DNA of 64,000 nt from Aquificota bacterium (GTDB lineage Bacteria > Aquificota > Aquificia > Aquificales > Aquificaceae), in NCBI GenBank assembly GCA_030549905.1, contig JAUQQK010000001.1, forward strand, positions 124,001-188,000. Reading direction: 5' to 3'. Made by a program: the position numbers and the translations under genes. The notes beneath the pieces are model-generated. The model searched no databases and was not told the DNA's origin. It worked only from the letters and a program-made list of their open reading frames with translations. Each line of letters begins with the position of its first letter. Position 1 is the stretch's first letter. This document shows positions 32,706-41,584 of this stretch, one piece after another.

Positions 32706-33815
32706 ATGGCTAAGGCGTATAACTGGCAACTTAAGAGGGAAGTGGAGTATCCCTACGAGCCCAAAAGACCAAAAAGGCAGTTTGCGGTTGTTATGGACCT
32801 GAACAAGTGCATAGCCTGTCAAACCTGCACGGTAGCCTGTAAGACCACATGGACGCCGGGAAGGGGTCAAGAATACATGCTCTGGAACAATGTGGAGACA
32901 AAGCCCTGGGGCTTTTACCCTACTGCCTGGGATGTGAAACTTCTTGAACTGCTTGAAGGCAATAAAAAGACGGTTTTTGATGCACCAGAAGGCGAAAGGG
33001 TGCTTGGCTGGAGACCTGAGGAGCTTGACTGGATGCACCCCAACATAGGTGAAGACGAGGTGAATGAGCCTGTAGATGTGGGCACCGTATTGGAAGGGCT
33101 ACCACATCCCATATGGATGTTCTACCTGCCAAGGATATGCAACCACTGCACATACCCAGCCTGCCTTGCAGCTTGTCCAAGACAAGCAATATACAAGAGG
33201 GAAGAGGACGGCATTGTCCTTGTAGACCCAGAAAGGTGTGAGGGTTATCAGGAGTGTATAAAAGCCTGCCCCTACAAGAAGGTAATGTTCAACTTTGTGG
33301 CAAGAATATCTCAAAAGTGTATAGGCTGTTTTCCAAGGGTGGAGGATGGTCTCCAGCCTCAGTGCGTAATAACCTGTATAGGGAAAATAAGGCTTATGGG
33401 TTTTATAAACCCGCCAGACAGGGCAAGACCGGAAAATCCCATAGATTTCCTTGTGCATATAAAGAAGGTAGCCCTACCCCTATACCCGCAGACGGGTATT
33501 GAACCAAATGTCTATTACATACCACCCATTAACGTGCCTCTTAGCTTTCTAAGGCAGATGTTTGGCGATGGTGCGGAGCATGCGGTTAAAACCTACATGG
33601 CTATGAGGGAGGGCAAAGAACCTGAGCTTCAGGCACTTTTACACCTTTTTGGCTCTACTCCAAGAATCCCCCACTCCTTTGCGGTAGAAAAGAACGAAGT
33701 TATAGCGTATGATGAAGGAGGAAAGGAGATAGTTAGAGTGCCTATCGTGGAGCCTATACAGTATAGACCTCACAAAGACCCAAGGCTTGAAGTGGTAAGG
33801 CAGGACATACCATGA
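32706..33815 (+). CDS. Iron-sulfur subunit B of the molybdoenzyme (NarH/NxrB-like)
   Basis: 369 residues. Four cluster motifs are visible: C35-C38-C41-C45; C145-C148-C153-C157; C178-xx-Y181-xx-C184-C188; C205-C208-C220-C224. The third has Tyr where a fourth Cys would be, so it should hold a [3Fe-4S] cluster, as in NarH (Trp) and SerB/NxrB types. It passes electrons between the Mo subunit and the heme subunit. It has no signal peptide of its own and would be exported with subunit A by Tat. SD AAGGAGGTGAG, 11 bp after the A stop. Confidence 0.92.
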   Translation: MAKAYNWQLKREVEYPYEPKRPKRQFAVVMDLNKCIACQTCTVACKTTWTPGRGQEYMLWNNVETKPWGFYPTAWDVKLLELLEGNKKTVFDAPEGERVLGWRPEELDWMHPNIGEDEVNEPVDVGTVLEGLPHPIWMFYLPRICNHCTYPACLAACPRQAIYKREEDGIVLVDPERCEGYQECIKACPYKKVMFNFVARISQKCIGCFPRVEDGLQPQCVITCIGKIRLMGFINPPDRARPENPIDFLVHIKKVALPLYPQTGIEPNVYYIPPINVPLSFLRQMFGDGAEHAVKTYMAMREGKEPELQALLHLFGSTPRIPHSFAVEKNEVIAYDEGGKEIVRVPIVEPIQYRPHKDPRLEVVRQDIP

Positions 33816-33826
33816 GGAGGTGAGCC

Positions 33827-34663
33827 ATGAGATACACAGGACTTTTAACCTTAGGGCTTGCCCTTGCGGGCATTTCCTTTTCGCAGGAACTTGTTTGTAA
33901 AAGAGCTGGTAGCGTGCCCCTTGACCCCTTTGACAGGGCATGGGGCAGTACCAAAGCCCTCGAAGTAGCTCTTAGCGGTCAGGCGGTGACAACACCGATG
34001 GAGCTAAAGCCTTCCGTTTCAAAGCTCTCCGTAAAATGCCTTAACGATGGAAAAAACATAGCCTTTCTTATAGTCTGGGAAGACCGCACAGAGGATAGGT
34101 TCCATCTTATAAGCACCTTTTCCGATGCGGTAGCCGTGCAGATACCCTACAAACCCACTCCTGATGTGCCGGTAACTATGGGAGATAAAGGTCAGAGGGT
34201 TTTGATACTGCACTGGTCAGCCTTCAGGCAGGAAAACATAGAAAGGGGATACTCCGACACCGCAAAAGTCTATCCCAACTATGCCTACGACTGGTATCCT
34301 CATGCGGAAGCACCTTACAAGTATCCAGAAAACTGGGCAAACCAGTATGCCCTCAACTACATAGGCGGTGAAAAGGTCTTTAGAAAGAATACCTTTAGAA
34401 CACCCGTGCGTGAGGTGGTGGCGGAAGGCTACGGCTCCTCCACATGGAAGGATATACAGGGAGCGGAAGGTAAAGGAGTTTACAGGAACGGCAAGTGGCA
34501 TGTGGTTATAAAGAGAGCCTTCGTAGAGGAAAACACATCAAACCCCGAGTGGGGACCCGGAAAGGAAACTTTTGTCAGCTTCGCAGTGTGGGACGGCTCT
34601 AACGGTGAGGTGGGGGCAAGGAAAGCCCTAAGCTACTCATGGATAAAGCTTAAGGTGGAATGA
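33827..34663 (+). CDS. Heme b subunit C of the molybdoenzyme (EbdC/DdhC-like)
   Basis: 278 residues with a Sec signal peptide (MRYTGLLTLGLALAGISFSQ). The rest is a soluble beta-rich domain like the ethylbenzene-dehydrogenase gamma family, which binds one heme b through Met and Lys; DAVAVQIPYKPTPDVPVTMG contains the probable Met ligand. It would pass electrons between subunit B and a periplasmic cytochrome. There is no membrane anchor gene in the operon. SD AGGAGGTGAG. Confidence 0.82.
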   Translation: MRYTGLLTLGLALAGISFSQELVCKRAGSVPLDPFDRAWGSTKALEVALSGQAVTTPMELKPSVSKLSVKCLNDGKNIAFLIVWEDRTEDRFHLISTFSDAVAVQIPYKPTPDVPVTMGDKGQRVLILHWSAFRQENIERGYSDTAKVYPNYAYDWYPHAEAPYKYPENWANQYALNYIGGEKVFRKNTFRTPVREVVAEGYGSSTWKDIQGAEGKGVYRNGKWHVVIKRAFVEENTSNPEWGPGKETFVSFAVWDGSNGEVGARKALSYSWIKLKVE

Positions 34664-34664
34664 G

Positions 34665-35378
34665 ATGGAACTCTACAGAGCTTTTATTTACAGATTTTTA
34701 TCGGTAGCCTTTGACGAGCCAACAGAAGAGAGCCTTGAAGCCTTGAGGGGAGGTCTTGATGACCTCTCCCTTTGCCTTTCAAAGATAGGTATGGATTTTG
34801 ATGTGAAAAAACTGGAAAGGCTTTTAGAGACCTTCAGGGAGGAGGAAAACCTGCTTGAGCTTAAAGGTGAATGGAATGCACTCCTTGGTGTCGGACTTAA
34901 AGCTCCCATGTGGGAAACCGCCTATGAGATTGAAAAGGCGGGAAGGAAGTCTCATGAGCTTTCAGATATTGAGGGCTTTTACAGAGCCTTCGGCTTTGAG
35001 GTAAAGCAGGGCTACGAACCAGACGGGCTTATAGCACAGCTCGAATTTTTAGCCCTCCTGCTTTTAAAGATAAACTATGCAAAGGATATGGGTCTTAAAG
35101 AGGAAGAGAAATTAACGGAAAAGGCTTACAGAGACTTTTTCAGAGACCATCTGGGAAGGTGGTACAGGCTTTTCTGCGAGCTTATTAATGAGTATGCGGA
35201 AGTGGAATACTATAAGGTGCTTGGGCAACTTTTCTTTTCTTTCCTTGAGCTGGAAAGAAAGGAGGTGCCAGATATAGTGGATATAGAGAGGTATGTGATG
35301 GAAACTCTTCAAGGCTCAAGCTGGGAATGTGGTATCACTGGAAGAAGACCCCTCAATCCAGAAGCTCCAGAGCCTTAG
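34665..35378 (+). CDS. TorD-like chaperone for the molybdoenzyme
   Basis: 237 residues, all-helical and acidic, beginning MELYRAFIYRFLSVAFDEP, the typical TorD/DmsD/NarJ opening. The mid segment KAPMWETAYEIEKAG…ELSDIEGFYRAFGFEV matches TorD-like chaperones of type II DMSO reductases. It would hold subunit A for cofactor insertion and Tat quality control in the cytoplasm. It begins 1 nt after subunit C stops; its 3' end overlaps the convergent phosphohexomutase gene by 26 bp. Confidence 0.85.
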   Translation: MELYRAFIYRFLSVAFDEPTEESLEALRGGLDDLSLCLSKIGMDFDVKKLERLLETFREEENLLELKGEWNALLGVGLKAPMWETAYEIEKAGRKSHELSDIEGFYRAFGFEVKQGYEPDGLIAQLEFLALLLLKINYAKDMGLKEEEKLTEKAYRDFFRDHLGRWYRLFCELINEYAEVEYYKVLGQLFFSFLELERKEVPDIVDIERYVMETLQGSSWECGITGRRPLNPEAPEP

Positions 35379-36729
35379 AGAGGACCTCTTCCACCTCCCT
35401 CTGAGAGGGCATTTCCGCATAAACCCTTATTAGAGGCTCTGTGCCGGAGGCTCTCATGAGAAGCCAGCCATCTCCTTCAAAGACCAGCTTGAGACCATCA
35501 AGGGTGTTTACCCTTACCACTTTGTAGTTTCCGAGCCTCTCTGGCGGGTTGCTCATAAGCTCTCTGAGTTTTTGCTTTTTATCTTCCTGCGCATGAAGGT
35601 CTATCCTCTTATAATGGGCTTCTCCGTACCTTTTGAAAAGCTCCCTTATAACCTCCGAAAGGGGTTTGTCTATTAGAAGCAAAAGCTCAAGTATCATGAG
35701 ACCAGAGAAGAGCCCATCCCTTTCAGGAAGGAAATGGACTATTCCATAGCCTCCGCTTTCCTCTCCACCGAATATTACCTTTTCTTTGAGTATGAGCTCA
35801 TTTATGTTTTTAAAGCCCACCGCCACTTCCCTCAGCTCCACCCCTTCATCTTTGCATATCCTGTCCGCAAGGTAGGTAGTAGATACGGTCTTTACCACTA
35901 TACCATCTTTCAAACCTTTGTTTTTCAGAAGATGGTATAAAAGCAAAGCATATATAAGCTGGCTGTTTACAAAATCCCCTTTTTCATCCACAAGGGCTAT
36001 CCTGTCTCCGTCGCCGTCGTTGGCTATGCCCAGGTCTGCACCAAGAGCCTTCACCTTTTGCATGAGTATATGAAGGTGCTTTTCAACAGGCTCTGGTGCA
36101 TGCCCACCAAATAGAGGGTCCCTGTAGCTCCTTATAGCATGAACTGTAGCCTTACTGCCCGAAAGCACATGCTCGTAAGTGCCCGCAGAAGAACCATACA
36201 TGGCATCGTGCACAAGAAGAAGCTCCTTATGAGATAAAAGCTCCATGTTTATGTGGCTCTTTACCCCCCTCATATACTCTCCCCATATGTTTATATACTC
36301 AGGCTCATACTTCTCGGGCTTTATATCCCTCACTTCCTTCAGCCTTTCCTCTACTCTTGCTATAAAGTCCGGCGTGGCGGAGCCACCAAAGGAGTCCTTT
36401 ATCTTATAGCCGTTGTACTCGGGCGGGTTATGAGAGGCTGTTATCATAACACCGTTGTCAAAATTCATGTATTTGACCGCATAAGAAACCATGGGCGTGG
36501 TGCAGGCTTTGTTGGTAAGCAGGGCATAAAAGCCAAGGGTTCTGAAGACCCTGTAGACTTCTAAAGCAAAGGCTTCAGACATGAAGCGGTGGTCGTAGCC
36601 TATTATGACCCTGTTTTTTCCCTGCTCCTCAAGCACCATGGCATGGGCATAGGCTACTTTCCTGACGTTTTCAAAGGTAAAGGTGTCTCCTATAATAGCC
36701 CTCCATCCATCAGTGCCGAACTTAACCAT
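35353..36729 (-). CDS. Phosphoglucomutase/phosphomannomutase
   Basis: 458 residues of the alpha-D-phosphohexomutase family. Active-site Ser loop VMITASHNPPEYNGYK, metal-binding NDGDGDRIALVDE, sugar-binding FGGEESGGYG, and phosphate-binding MRASGTEPLIRVYAE are all present. It interconverts hexose 1- and 6-phosphates for glycogen, LPS or sugar-nucleotide synthesis. Glc or Man preference is not decidable. Divergent from the RNA ligase gene. Confidence 0.93.
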   Translation of the reverse strand: MVKFGTDGWRAIIGDTFTFENVRKVAYAHAMVLEEQGKNRVIIGYDHRFMSEAFALEVYRVFRTLGFYALLTNKACTTPMVSYAVKYMNFDNGVMITASHNPPEYNGYKIKDSFGGSATPDFIARVEERLKEVRDIKPEKYEPEYINIWGEYMRGVKSHINMELLSHKELLLVHDAMYGSSAGTYEHVLSGSKATVHAIRSYRDPLFGGHAPEPVEKHLHILMQKVKALGADLGIANDGDGDRIALVDEKGDFVNSQLIYALLLYHLLKNKGLKDGIVVKTVSTTYLADRICKDEGVELREVAVGFKNINELILKEKVIFGGEESGGYGIVHFLPERDGLFSGLMILELLLLIDKPLSEVIRELFKRYGEAHYKRIDLHAQEDKKQKLRELMSNPPERLGNYKVVRVNTLDGLKLVFEGDGWLLMRASGTEPLIRVYAEMPSQREVEEVLSKALELLD

Positions 36730-36772
36730 AAGTTCCCCTCTTTAAACATTTTAAGCCTTCTTACAAAGCTTA

Positions 36773-36781
36773 TGCTATATT
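36773..36781 (+). promoter_or_regulatory. Extended -10 promoter of RNA ligase
   Basis: TGCTATATT is 11 nt before the RNA ligase ATG (36793). No SD in between. Predicted leader about 4 nt. Confidence 0.5.
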
Positions 36782-36792
36782 TATCTTTGTTA

Positions 36793-37890
36793 ATGATACC
36801 ACAAGAGCTTTTGAAGGAAGCCCTACGGAGAAACAGGCTAAAGAGCGAAGCCTTTGAGGGTTTTGAATACATAAGGTTTACAGACGACTTTAAGGAGGTA
36901 CCAAGAGGCACGGCAATATTTAAGGATTTTGTAGTCTGGGGCTATCCGCATATAGGAAGGATATTCCAGCTCAGCACGGGCATAAAAGAGCAGTTTTCAG
37001 CTCCCTTCTGGGTGGAGGAGAAGGTGGATGGCTACAATGTAAGGATATTCCAGCAGGAGGGAAAGGTATATGCCCTTACAAGGGGGGGCTATGTATGCCC
37101 CTTTACCACCGACAGGATTGAAGACTTCATAAACCTTAAGTTCTTTGAAGACAACCCGGACCTGGTGCTATGTGCGGAGGTGGCGGGTCCAGAAAACCCA
37201 TATGTGGAGGAAAGCCCGCCCCATGTGAAGGAAGACATAAGGTTTTTCGTCTTTGACATTATGGAAAAGAACGGACAGAGGTTTCTACCTTACAGAGAAA
37301 AGCTAAAGCTCATTGAAAAATACGCACTTCCCAGCGTGGAAAGTTTTGGGCTTTATAGGAAGGAAAACCTTGATGAATTAAAGGCACTTCTGAGAAGACT
37401 TAACGAGGAAAAGAAGGAGGGTGTGGTGCTAAAAGAAGACTCGGAAAGGGACAAAAGGGTCAAATACATAACAAGCTATGCCAACCTCAACGATATAAGA
37501 ATTACCTCTCTAAACATGCTCGGACTTCCTGCGGACTACTATACAAACAGGCTTTTAAGACTTGCCCTCTTTATTGAAGAGGAAGGACTTGAAAAGAAAA
37601 AGGAGCTATATGAAGAGCTTGGAAGAGCCTTTCTGGAGGGTCTTTTTGATGCCTGCAGGCTATCAAGGGAGGAGGGTAAAGTCTACAGGGTTTTCCGCTG
37701 TAGGTTTAAAAGGAGGGAAAGGGCTTTGATGTTCATAGAGCAGTTGAAACACGCCTCCGTTCATATACAGGTCATTGAAAGGAGGCTGGAGCGAGTTGGA
37801 GAATACTGGCTCCTTGAGTTTGAAAAGGTCTTTTTAAACATGACGGGGCTTTTGGGGCATGTGCTGTCTGGAGGCTCTATAATAGATTAA
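36793..37890 (+). CDS. RNA ligase, Pab1020/Rnl3 family
   Basis: 365 residues from the ATG at 36793; the longer upstream frame is antisense to the phosphohexomutase and is rejected. The nucleotidyl-transferase Lys motif is [12 protein letters not shown]; later motifs are [23 protein letters not shown] and EGVVLKED. The family, found mainly in archaea and in some thermophilic bacteria, seals or circularises RNA with ATP. The stop codon TAA overlaps the stop of the convergent PIN gene (TTAA, 37887-37890). That gene is its known genomic partner. Confidence 0.9.
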   Translation: MIPQELLKEALRRNRLKSEAFEGFEYIRFTDDFKEVPRGTAIFKDFVVWGYPHIGRIFQLSTGIKEQFSAPFWVEEKVDGYNVRIFQQEGKVYALTRGGYVCPFTTDRIEDFINLKFFEDNPDLVLCAEVAGPENPYVEESPPHVKEDIRFFVFDIMEKNGQRFLPYREKLKLIEKYALPSVESFGLYRKENLDELKALLRRLNEEKKEGVVLKEDSERDKRVKYITSYANLNDIRITSLNMLGLPADYYTNRLLRLALFIEEEGLEKKKELYEELGRAFLEGLFDACRLSREEGKVYRVFRCRFKRRERALMFIEQLKHASVHIQVIERRLERVGEYWLLEFEKVFLNMTGLLGHVLSGGSIID

Positions 37891-38468
37891 GTTTTCATAG
37901 TCAGGCTTTCTAATATGAACCTGAAGCCCTTCGGGTCTATCAGCTTTATACCCACCTTGTCCGCCCAATCCCTTAGCCCCTCATCGCCAGAAACCAGTAT
38001 GCCGTCCAGCTCGTAAGCAAGCAAAAGCACATCAAGGTCTTCCTTACTGTCTATTATGCCTGTCCTCAGGGCTTCCCTGTATTTCTCCCTCAGTTTGTTT
38101 ATGAGCCTTCCTACATCTTCTTCCGTGAGCCTTCCTGCCTCTTTTGTGTGCTCCTCCGCTATACGAAGCCCCTTGTTTATCCTGTATCTCACTTCTTCAA
38201 TAAACTCATAAAGGAACTCCGCCGGCACCATAAGGTTAAACCTTCTTGGAGACCTGATTCTGACTACCAACTCAAACCTTGGCTTTAGAGAACCCAGCTC
38301 CACCATCTTGTTGAACTCTTCATATACAGATGTGGGCATGTAAAACTGAGCCCTGCTGTGGCTTGCAAGGGTTATAAAGTCCTCTATGGCTCCAAGCTGG
38401 TCCTTCTCAAATTGACTGTACATATCTGGGTTCGTAAAAAGGCTCGTGTCAAGAACGAATATGTCCAT
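37887..38468 (-). CDS. PIN-domain RNA ligase partner protein
   Basis: 193 residues. A PIN nuclease fold: [11 protein letters not shown] (first Asp), a conserved Glu in [53 protein letters not shown] (remaining acidic cluster). This matches the 'RNA ligase partner' family that co-occurs with Pab1020-type ligases. A nuclease and a ligase together suggest RNA end processing or repair. It overlaps aroE by 20 bp and is the last gene of the sulfur-trafficking operon. Confidence 0.88.
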   Translation of the reverse strand: MDIFVLDTSLFTNPDMYSQFEKDQLGAIEDFITLASHSRAQFYMPTSVYEEFNKMVELGSLKPRFELVVRIRSPRRFNLMVPAEFLYEFIEEVRYRINKGLRIAEEHTKEAGRLTEEDVGRLINKLREKYREALRTGIIDSKEDLDVLLLAYELDGILVSGDEGLRDWADKVGIKLIDPKGFRFILESLTMKT

Positions 38469-39276
38469 GTATATATCTTACAACAGCACATTTGACCACT
38501 TCATAGGGAACTTCTAAACCCGTCCATATGCGAAAACTTTCCATGCCCTGATACAACAGCATATCAAGACCATCCTTGTAGGCACAGCCCTTCCTTCTGG
38601 CAGACCTAAGGAGGGGCGTATCTTTGTAGATGAGGTCAAAGACACTGTGCCTTTCATTTAAAAGCTCATAGTTAAAGAGGGGCGGGTCATCTTCCTTTAG
38701 TCCTGAAGATGTAGAATTCACTATAAGCTGCACCCTATCAAGGACTTCCTCCGGTTTTTGAACCACCTGAAAACCAAACTCCTCCGCCAGCCTCTCAGCC
38801 CTCTCAAGAGTCCTGTTCCACACATATACCCTTGCCCCTTCTTTTTTGAGGGCGTAAGCCACAGCCCTTGCAGACCCTCCTGCACCAAGAAGCAGAACCT
38901 CCCTGCTTCTAATTTCAGGCATCAGCTGGCTAAGAGCCTTCAAAAAGCCTATCCAGTCCGTGTTGTAAGCATAGACACCTTCCTCTGTAAATTTGAGTGT
39001 ATTGGCAGAGCCTATGGCTTTTGCATGCTCGTCTGGAAAGTCAGAAAGCTCAAGGGCTCTTTCCTTGTGGGGCAGGGTTATGTTAAGACCCCTCACGCCT
39101 ATAACTTTGAAGCCCTTAAGGGCGGTTTCAAAGTCCTCTGGCTTTACCTCAAAGGGCACATAAACGGCATTTAGGTTAAAAAACTCAAAGGCTGAGTTTT
39201 GAAAAATTGGTGATAGAGAATGCTTTACGGGGTATCCCACAATGCCGTAAACATGGCTCTCGCCGTTTATGGTCAT
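38449..39276 (-). CDS. aroE: Shikimate dehydrogenase
   Basis: 275 residues. Substrate motif [17 protein letters not shown], catalytic Lys in [14 protein letters not shown]-binding [16 protein letters not shown] with VWNRTLERA, and [10 protein letters not shown] near the end. Reduces 3-dehydroshikimate to shikimate. It overlaps nfu by 4 bp and the PIN gene by 20 bp. Confidence 0.96.
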   Translation of the reverse strand: MTINGESHVYGIVGYPVKHSLSPIFQNSAFEFFNLNAVYVPFEVKPEDFETALKGFKVIGVRGLNITLPHKERALELSDFPDEHAKAIGSANTLKFTEEGVYAYNTDWIGFLKALSQLMPEIRSREVLLLGAGGSARAVAYALKKEGARVYVWNRTLERAERLAEEFGFQVVQKPEEVLDRVQLIVNSTSSGLKEDDPPLFNYELLNERHSVFDLIYKDTPLLRSARRKGCAYKDGLDMLLYQGMESFRIWTGLEVPYEVVKCAVVRYIHGHIRS

Positions 39277-39524
39277 CCTATATGATATTTGGGCTGGAGT
39301 ATCTCCACCTTTTTGACCCAGCTAAGATTACCCTTAATAGCCATATCCACCACGTTTTTGACGCTCACATCCACTATGGGACATTCGGTGCATCCACCCT
39401 CAAACTGAAGATACACCTCACCCTCTCTGATATCCACCACCTTAAGGTTTCCATGATGTTCCTTAAGGGCTGGTCTTATCTTTTCAAGTATCTCTTCCAC
39501 CTCTTTAAGCTCTTTTTCTTCCAT
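39273..39524 (-). CDS. NifU-C-terminal-domain (Nfu) iron-sulfur carrier
   Basis: 83 residues: VEEILEKIRPALKEHHGNLKVVDIREGEVYLQFEGGCTECPIVDVSVKNVV is the Nfu domain with its CxxC (GGCTECP). It carries [4Fe-4S] clusters to apoproteins. Position in a run with iscU, tusA and a PP-loop thiolase supports a role in Fe-S/sulfur delivery. SD-like overlap with the previous gene; 2-bp gap. Confidence 0.92.
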   Translation of the reverse strand: MEEKELKEVEEILEKIRPALKEHHGNLKVVDIREGEVYLQFEGGCTECPIVDVSVKNVVDMAIKGNLSWVKKVEILQPKYHIG

Positions 39525-39526
39525 GA

Positions 39527-39763
39527 CTAATCCTCCGTATCTCTGTATAAATCTTGTATCTCCTGCCAGAGATTTCCCTGAGCTTCATCATCAAGGTCCA
39601 TCAGCTTGCAAAAACCCTTAAGAGTTAGCTTGTCCACCACCACATCCTCTATGTCTTCTTCTACAAACTTGGAATAGCCGTATCTCATAAGCACCTCCTT
39701 TGCGGAGGGAAGTATCTGGATAAGCTCTGAAAGCCTTATGTCAAAGGTAAGCCTTTCCCTCAT
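39527..39763 (-). CDS. DUF1858-like small protein
   Basis: 78 residues, acidic. RLSELIQILPSAKEVLMRYGYSKF resembles DUF1858/ScdA N-terminal domains (…VLxxYPxxxxVLxRYG…), which accompany iron-sulfur repair and sulfur-carrier genes. No cysteine ligand set is visible except a single Cys in GFCKLMDL. It overlaps tusA by 4 bp. Function unknown; context suggests sulfur or Fe-S metabolism. Confidence 0.7.
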   Translation of the reverse strand: MRERLTFDIRLSELIQILPSAKEVLMRYGYSKFVEEDIEDVVVDKLTLKGFCKLMDLDDEAQGNLWQEIQDLYRDTED

Positions 39764-40011
39764 ATTTCCCTCACCTTCTTAACAAACAGGTGGTATTCAC
39801 CATCTTCCTCGTAAAGCCCTAAAAACTCCTGACCGGTAGCCTTACACCAGGCTGGTATGTCCTCCACCACGCCCGGGTCATCTGCTATAAGCTCTAACAC
39901 CTGCCCCACCTGCATGGTTTTGATAACCTTGGCAGTCTCCGCTATAGGCACGGGGCAGAAGGTGCCCACCACATCATGAACCACATCGGGTTTTATGTTT
40001 TCAAGCTCCAT
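39760..40011 (-). CDS. TusA/SirA-family sulfur carrier
   Basis: 83 residues with the hallmark CPxP motif in VVGTFCPVPIAETAKVIKTMQVGQVLELIADDPGVVEDIPAWCKATGQ. The Cys carries persulfide sulfur to acceptors such as thiolation enzymes, or in sulfur oxidisers from sulfur-oxidising complexes. It overlaps the PP-loop enzyme by 11 bp, suggesting that enzyme as its partner. Confidence 0.93.
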   Translation of the reverse strand: MELENIKPDVVHDVVGTFCPVPIAETAKVIKTMQVGQVLELIADDPGVVEDIPAWCKATGQEFLGLYEEDGEYHLFVKKVREI

Positions 40012-41047
40012 ATTTTGCCTCGCTCCTATTGTATATTTTATAAGCCTCCGCTACAGAATCCTCCACAGGCTCTCCCCAAATATAAAACTCTTTTCCCTTT
40101 AAATTAAAACTGACCTCGCAGGGCTCTCTTTTTGAGTATCTGGCTATAAGGTCTGCTATGAGCTTTAATTCCTCTTCCTTTGGCTCACCCTTTATGAGGG
40201 CAAAAGTGCCCCTGCCATCCCTTCTGCAGGCATAAGAATACCTGCTTCTGAAGCCCTGCAGGAACCTCACCTCCCCTTCGTTCCTCGCCATTATCAGCTT
40301 TGCACCAGAGGGCAGTCTAAAATGCCTTCCTACAGAAAACAGGATAAGGTCGTCTCTTGTAATCCTGCCTTCTACAGAAAAGGCTTCCCTAAATCTGTAG
40401 GCAAAGTTCTCGTCTGTAAGGTAGCAGCAGCCACCTGCGGGCTGTTCGTATTCAAGTCCATACTTTTGGGCTAAGGCTATCTGCTTTTTTCTGCTCCTTC
40501 CCCTTATGTCTAAAAGTTTGCTTCTGTCCACCCATCCAAGCTTTTCCGGAATGGTCTCTGGAAGGAGCTTTGCGGAAAGGGGTCTAAGAATATAACCCTC
40601 AAGACCGGCCTCTCTTTCAATAAGCATAAGCCTTTCAAAGGTCTGGCTCATGGGTCTTTGACCCAGCACCTCACCGGTTATCACAAAGTGATAGCCCTCT
40701 TTTTCCATTATTTCCTTTGCCTTTCTCAGCATAAAGATTCTACAATCCACGCAGGGGTTTACATTCTTGCCGTAGCCATACCTAGGGTTCAGGATTATCT
40801 CAAAGTATTCCTCCGATATATCTACTATCTCCACAGGAACCTGAAGGCGGGCTGCTGCCCTCAAGGCTGGGTTCACATAGTGCGACCCGTCTTCCCTCTT
40901 CAGTCCAAGGCGTCTCTTGTGTTCAGTTATGCAAAAGCCCGTATAGAAGTGGAGGGCTTTGACCTCCACGCCCTGGTCCTGAAGAAGCCGGACCGCTAAG
41001 GAACTATCAAGCCCTCCGGAGAAAAGAGCAACAGCCCTCACCTTCAT
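40001..41047 (-). CDS. PP-loop ATP pyrophosphatase, predicted Fe-S tRNA thiouridylase
   Basis: 348 residues. The N-terminal PP-loop is SGGLDSS (10-16). Cys pair C99-x2-C102 (NPCVDCR) and C207/C208 (AGGCCYL) resemble the three-cysteine sites that hold a [4Fe-4S] cluster in TtcA/TtuA-type and archaeal ThiI-like sulfurtransferases. The C-terminal ~115 residues form an extra domain (GRHFRLPSGAKLIMARNEGE…). It is related to MnmA/ThiI (COG0482-like) but is distinct. Flanking iscU and tusA point to tRNA thiolation. Overlaps iscU by 4 bp. Confidence 0.78.
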   Translation of the reverse strand: MKVRAVALFSGGLDSSLAVRLLQDQGVEVKALHFYTGFCITEHKRRLGLKREDGSHYVNPALRAAARLQVPVEIVDISEEYFEIILNPRYGYGKNVNPCVDCRIFMLRKAKEIMEKEGYHFVITGEVLGQRPMSQTFERLMLIEREAGLEGYILRPLSAKLLPETIPEKLGWVDRSKLLDIRGRSRKKQIALAQKYGLEYEQPAGGCCYLTDENFAYRFREAFSVEGRITRDDLILFSVGRHFRLPSGAKLIMARNEGEVRFLQGFRSRYSYACRRDGRGTFALIKGEPKEEELKLIADLIARYSKREPCEVSFNLKGKEFYIWGEPVEDSVAEAYKIYNRSEAKYGA

Positions 41048-41505
41048 GTGGAAAGAAACTCAAACTCTCTGCTTTCCTCTTCCTCCTCCTCGTAGCAGTC
41101 GGGTATGCGCATGGCTTCCTCTACCCTTCCTTGCTTGAGGAGGTAGTCCTTTATAGCCACGTGGAGTGTCTCAAGCCCCAGGTTTGTGCAGTGTATCTTC
41201 TGAGGTGGAAGACCGCCAAGCTCATCAAAGATATCCTTGTAAGTAAGGTTGAGAGCGTAGCTTATGGGCTTGCCCTTTATCATCTCTGTCAGCTGAGAAG
41301 AAACCGCTATGGCAGAGCCACAGCCAAAGGTCTTGAACCTCACATCCTCTATAACATCGTTCTCGGGGTTTATCTTAAGGGTAAATAGCATAGCATCTCC
41401 ACAGGCAGGGTTTCCACACTGCCCTATGGCGTTTGCATCCTCTAAAACGCCCACATTCCGTGGGTTTAAAAAGTGGTCTAAAACCTTCTCGCTGTATTCA
41501 AACAT
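41044..41505 (-). CDS. Iron-sulfur scaffold IscU/NifU-N
   Basis: 153 residues. Conserved ligands: GQCGNPACGDAM (Cys and Asp), FKTFGCGSAIAVSS, and KIHCTNLGLETL. IscU assembles [2Fe-2S]/[4Fe-4S] clusters from cysteine-desulfurase sulfur. No iscS gene is in the window. The C-terminal tail (CYEEEEEESREFEFLST) is highly acidic and longer than usual. First gene of the overlapping operon with strong SD GAAGGAGGTG. Confidence 0.93.
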   Translation of the reverse strand: MFEYSEKVLDHFLNPRNVGVLEDANAIGQCGNPACGDAMLFTLKINPENDVIEDVRFKTFGCGSAIAVSSQLTEMIKGKPISYALNLTYKDIFDELGGLPPQKIHCTNLGLETLHVAIKDYLLKQGRVEEAMRIPDCYEEEEEESREFEFLST

Positions 41506-41584
41506 ATCAGCACCTCCTTCAGTTGATGAAACATAATATTGCCTTTGCAGGCTATCTTGCTATGACCTTTATCAAATAAAGCTC

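Noticed and set aside
36589-36792. 68-residue N-terminal extension of RNA ligase
   Set aside because: Antisense to the phosphohexomutase start; the family begins near [13 protein letters not shown] and a -10 box sits just before that ATG.
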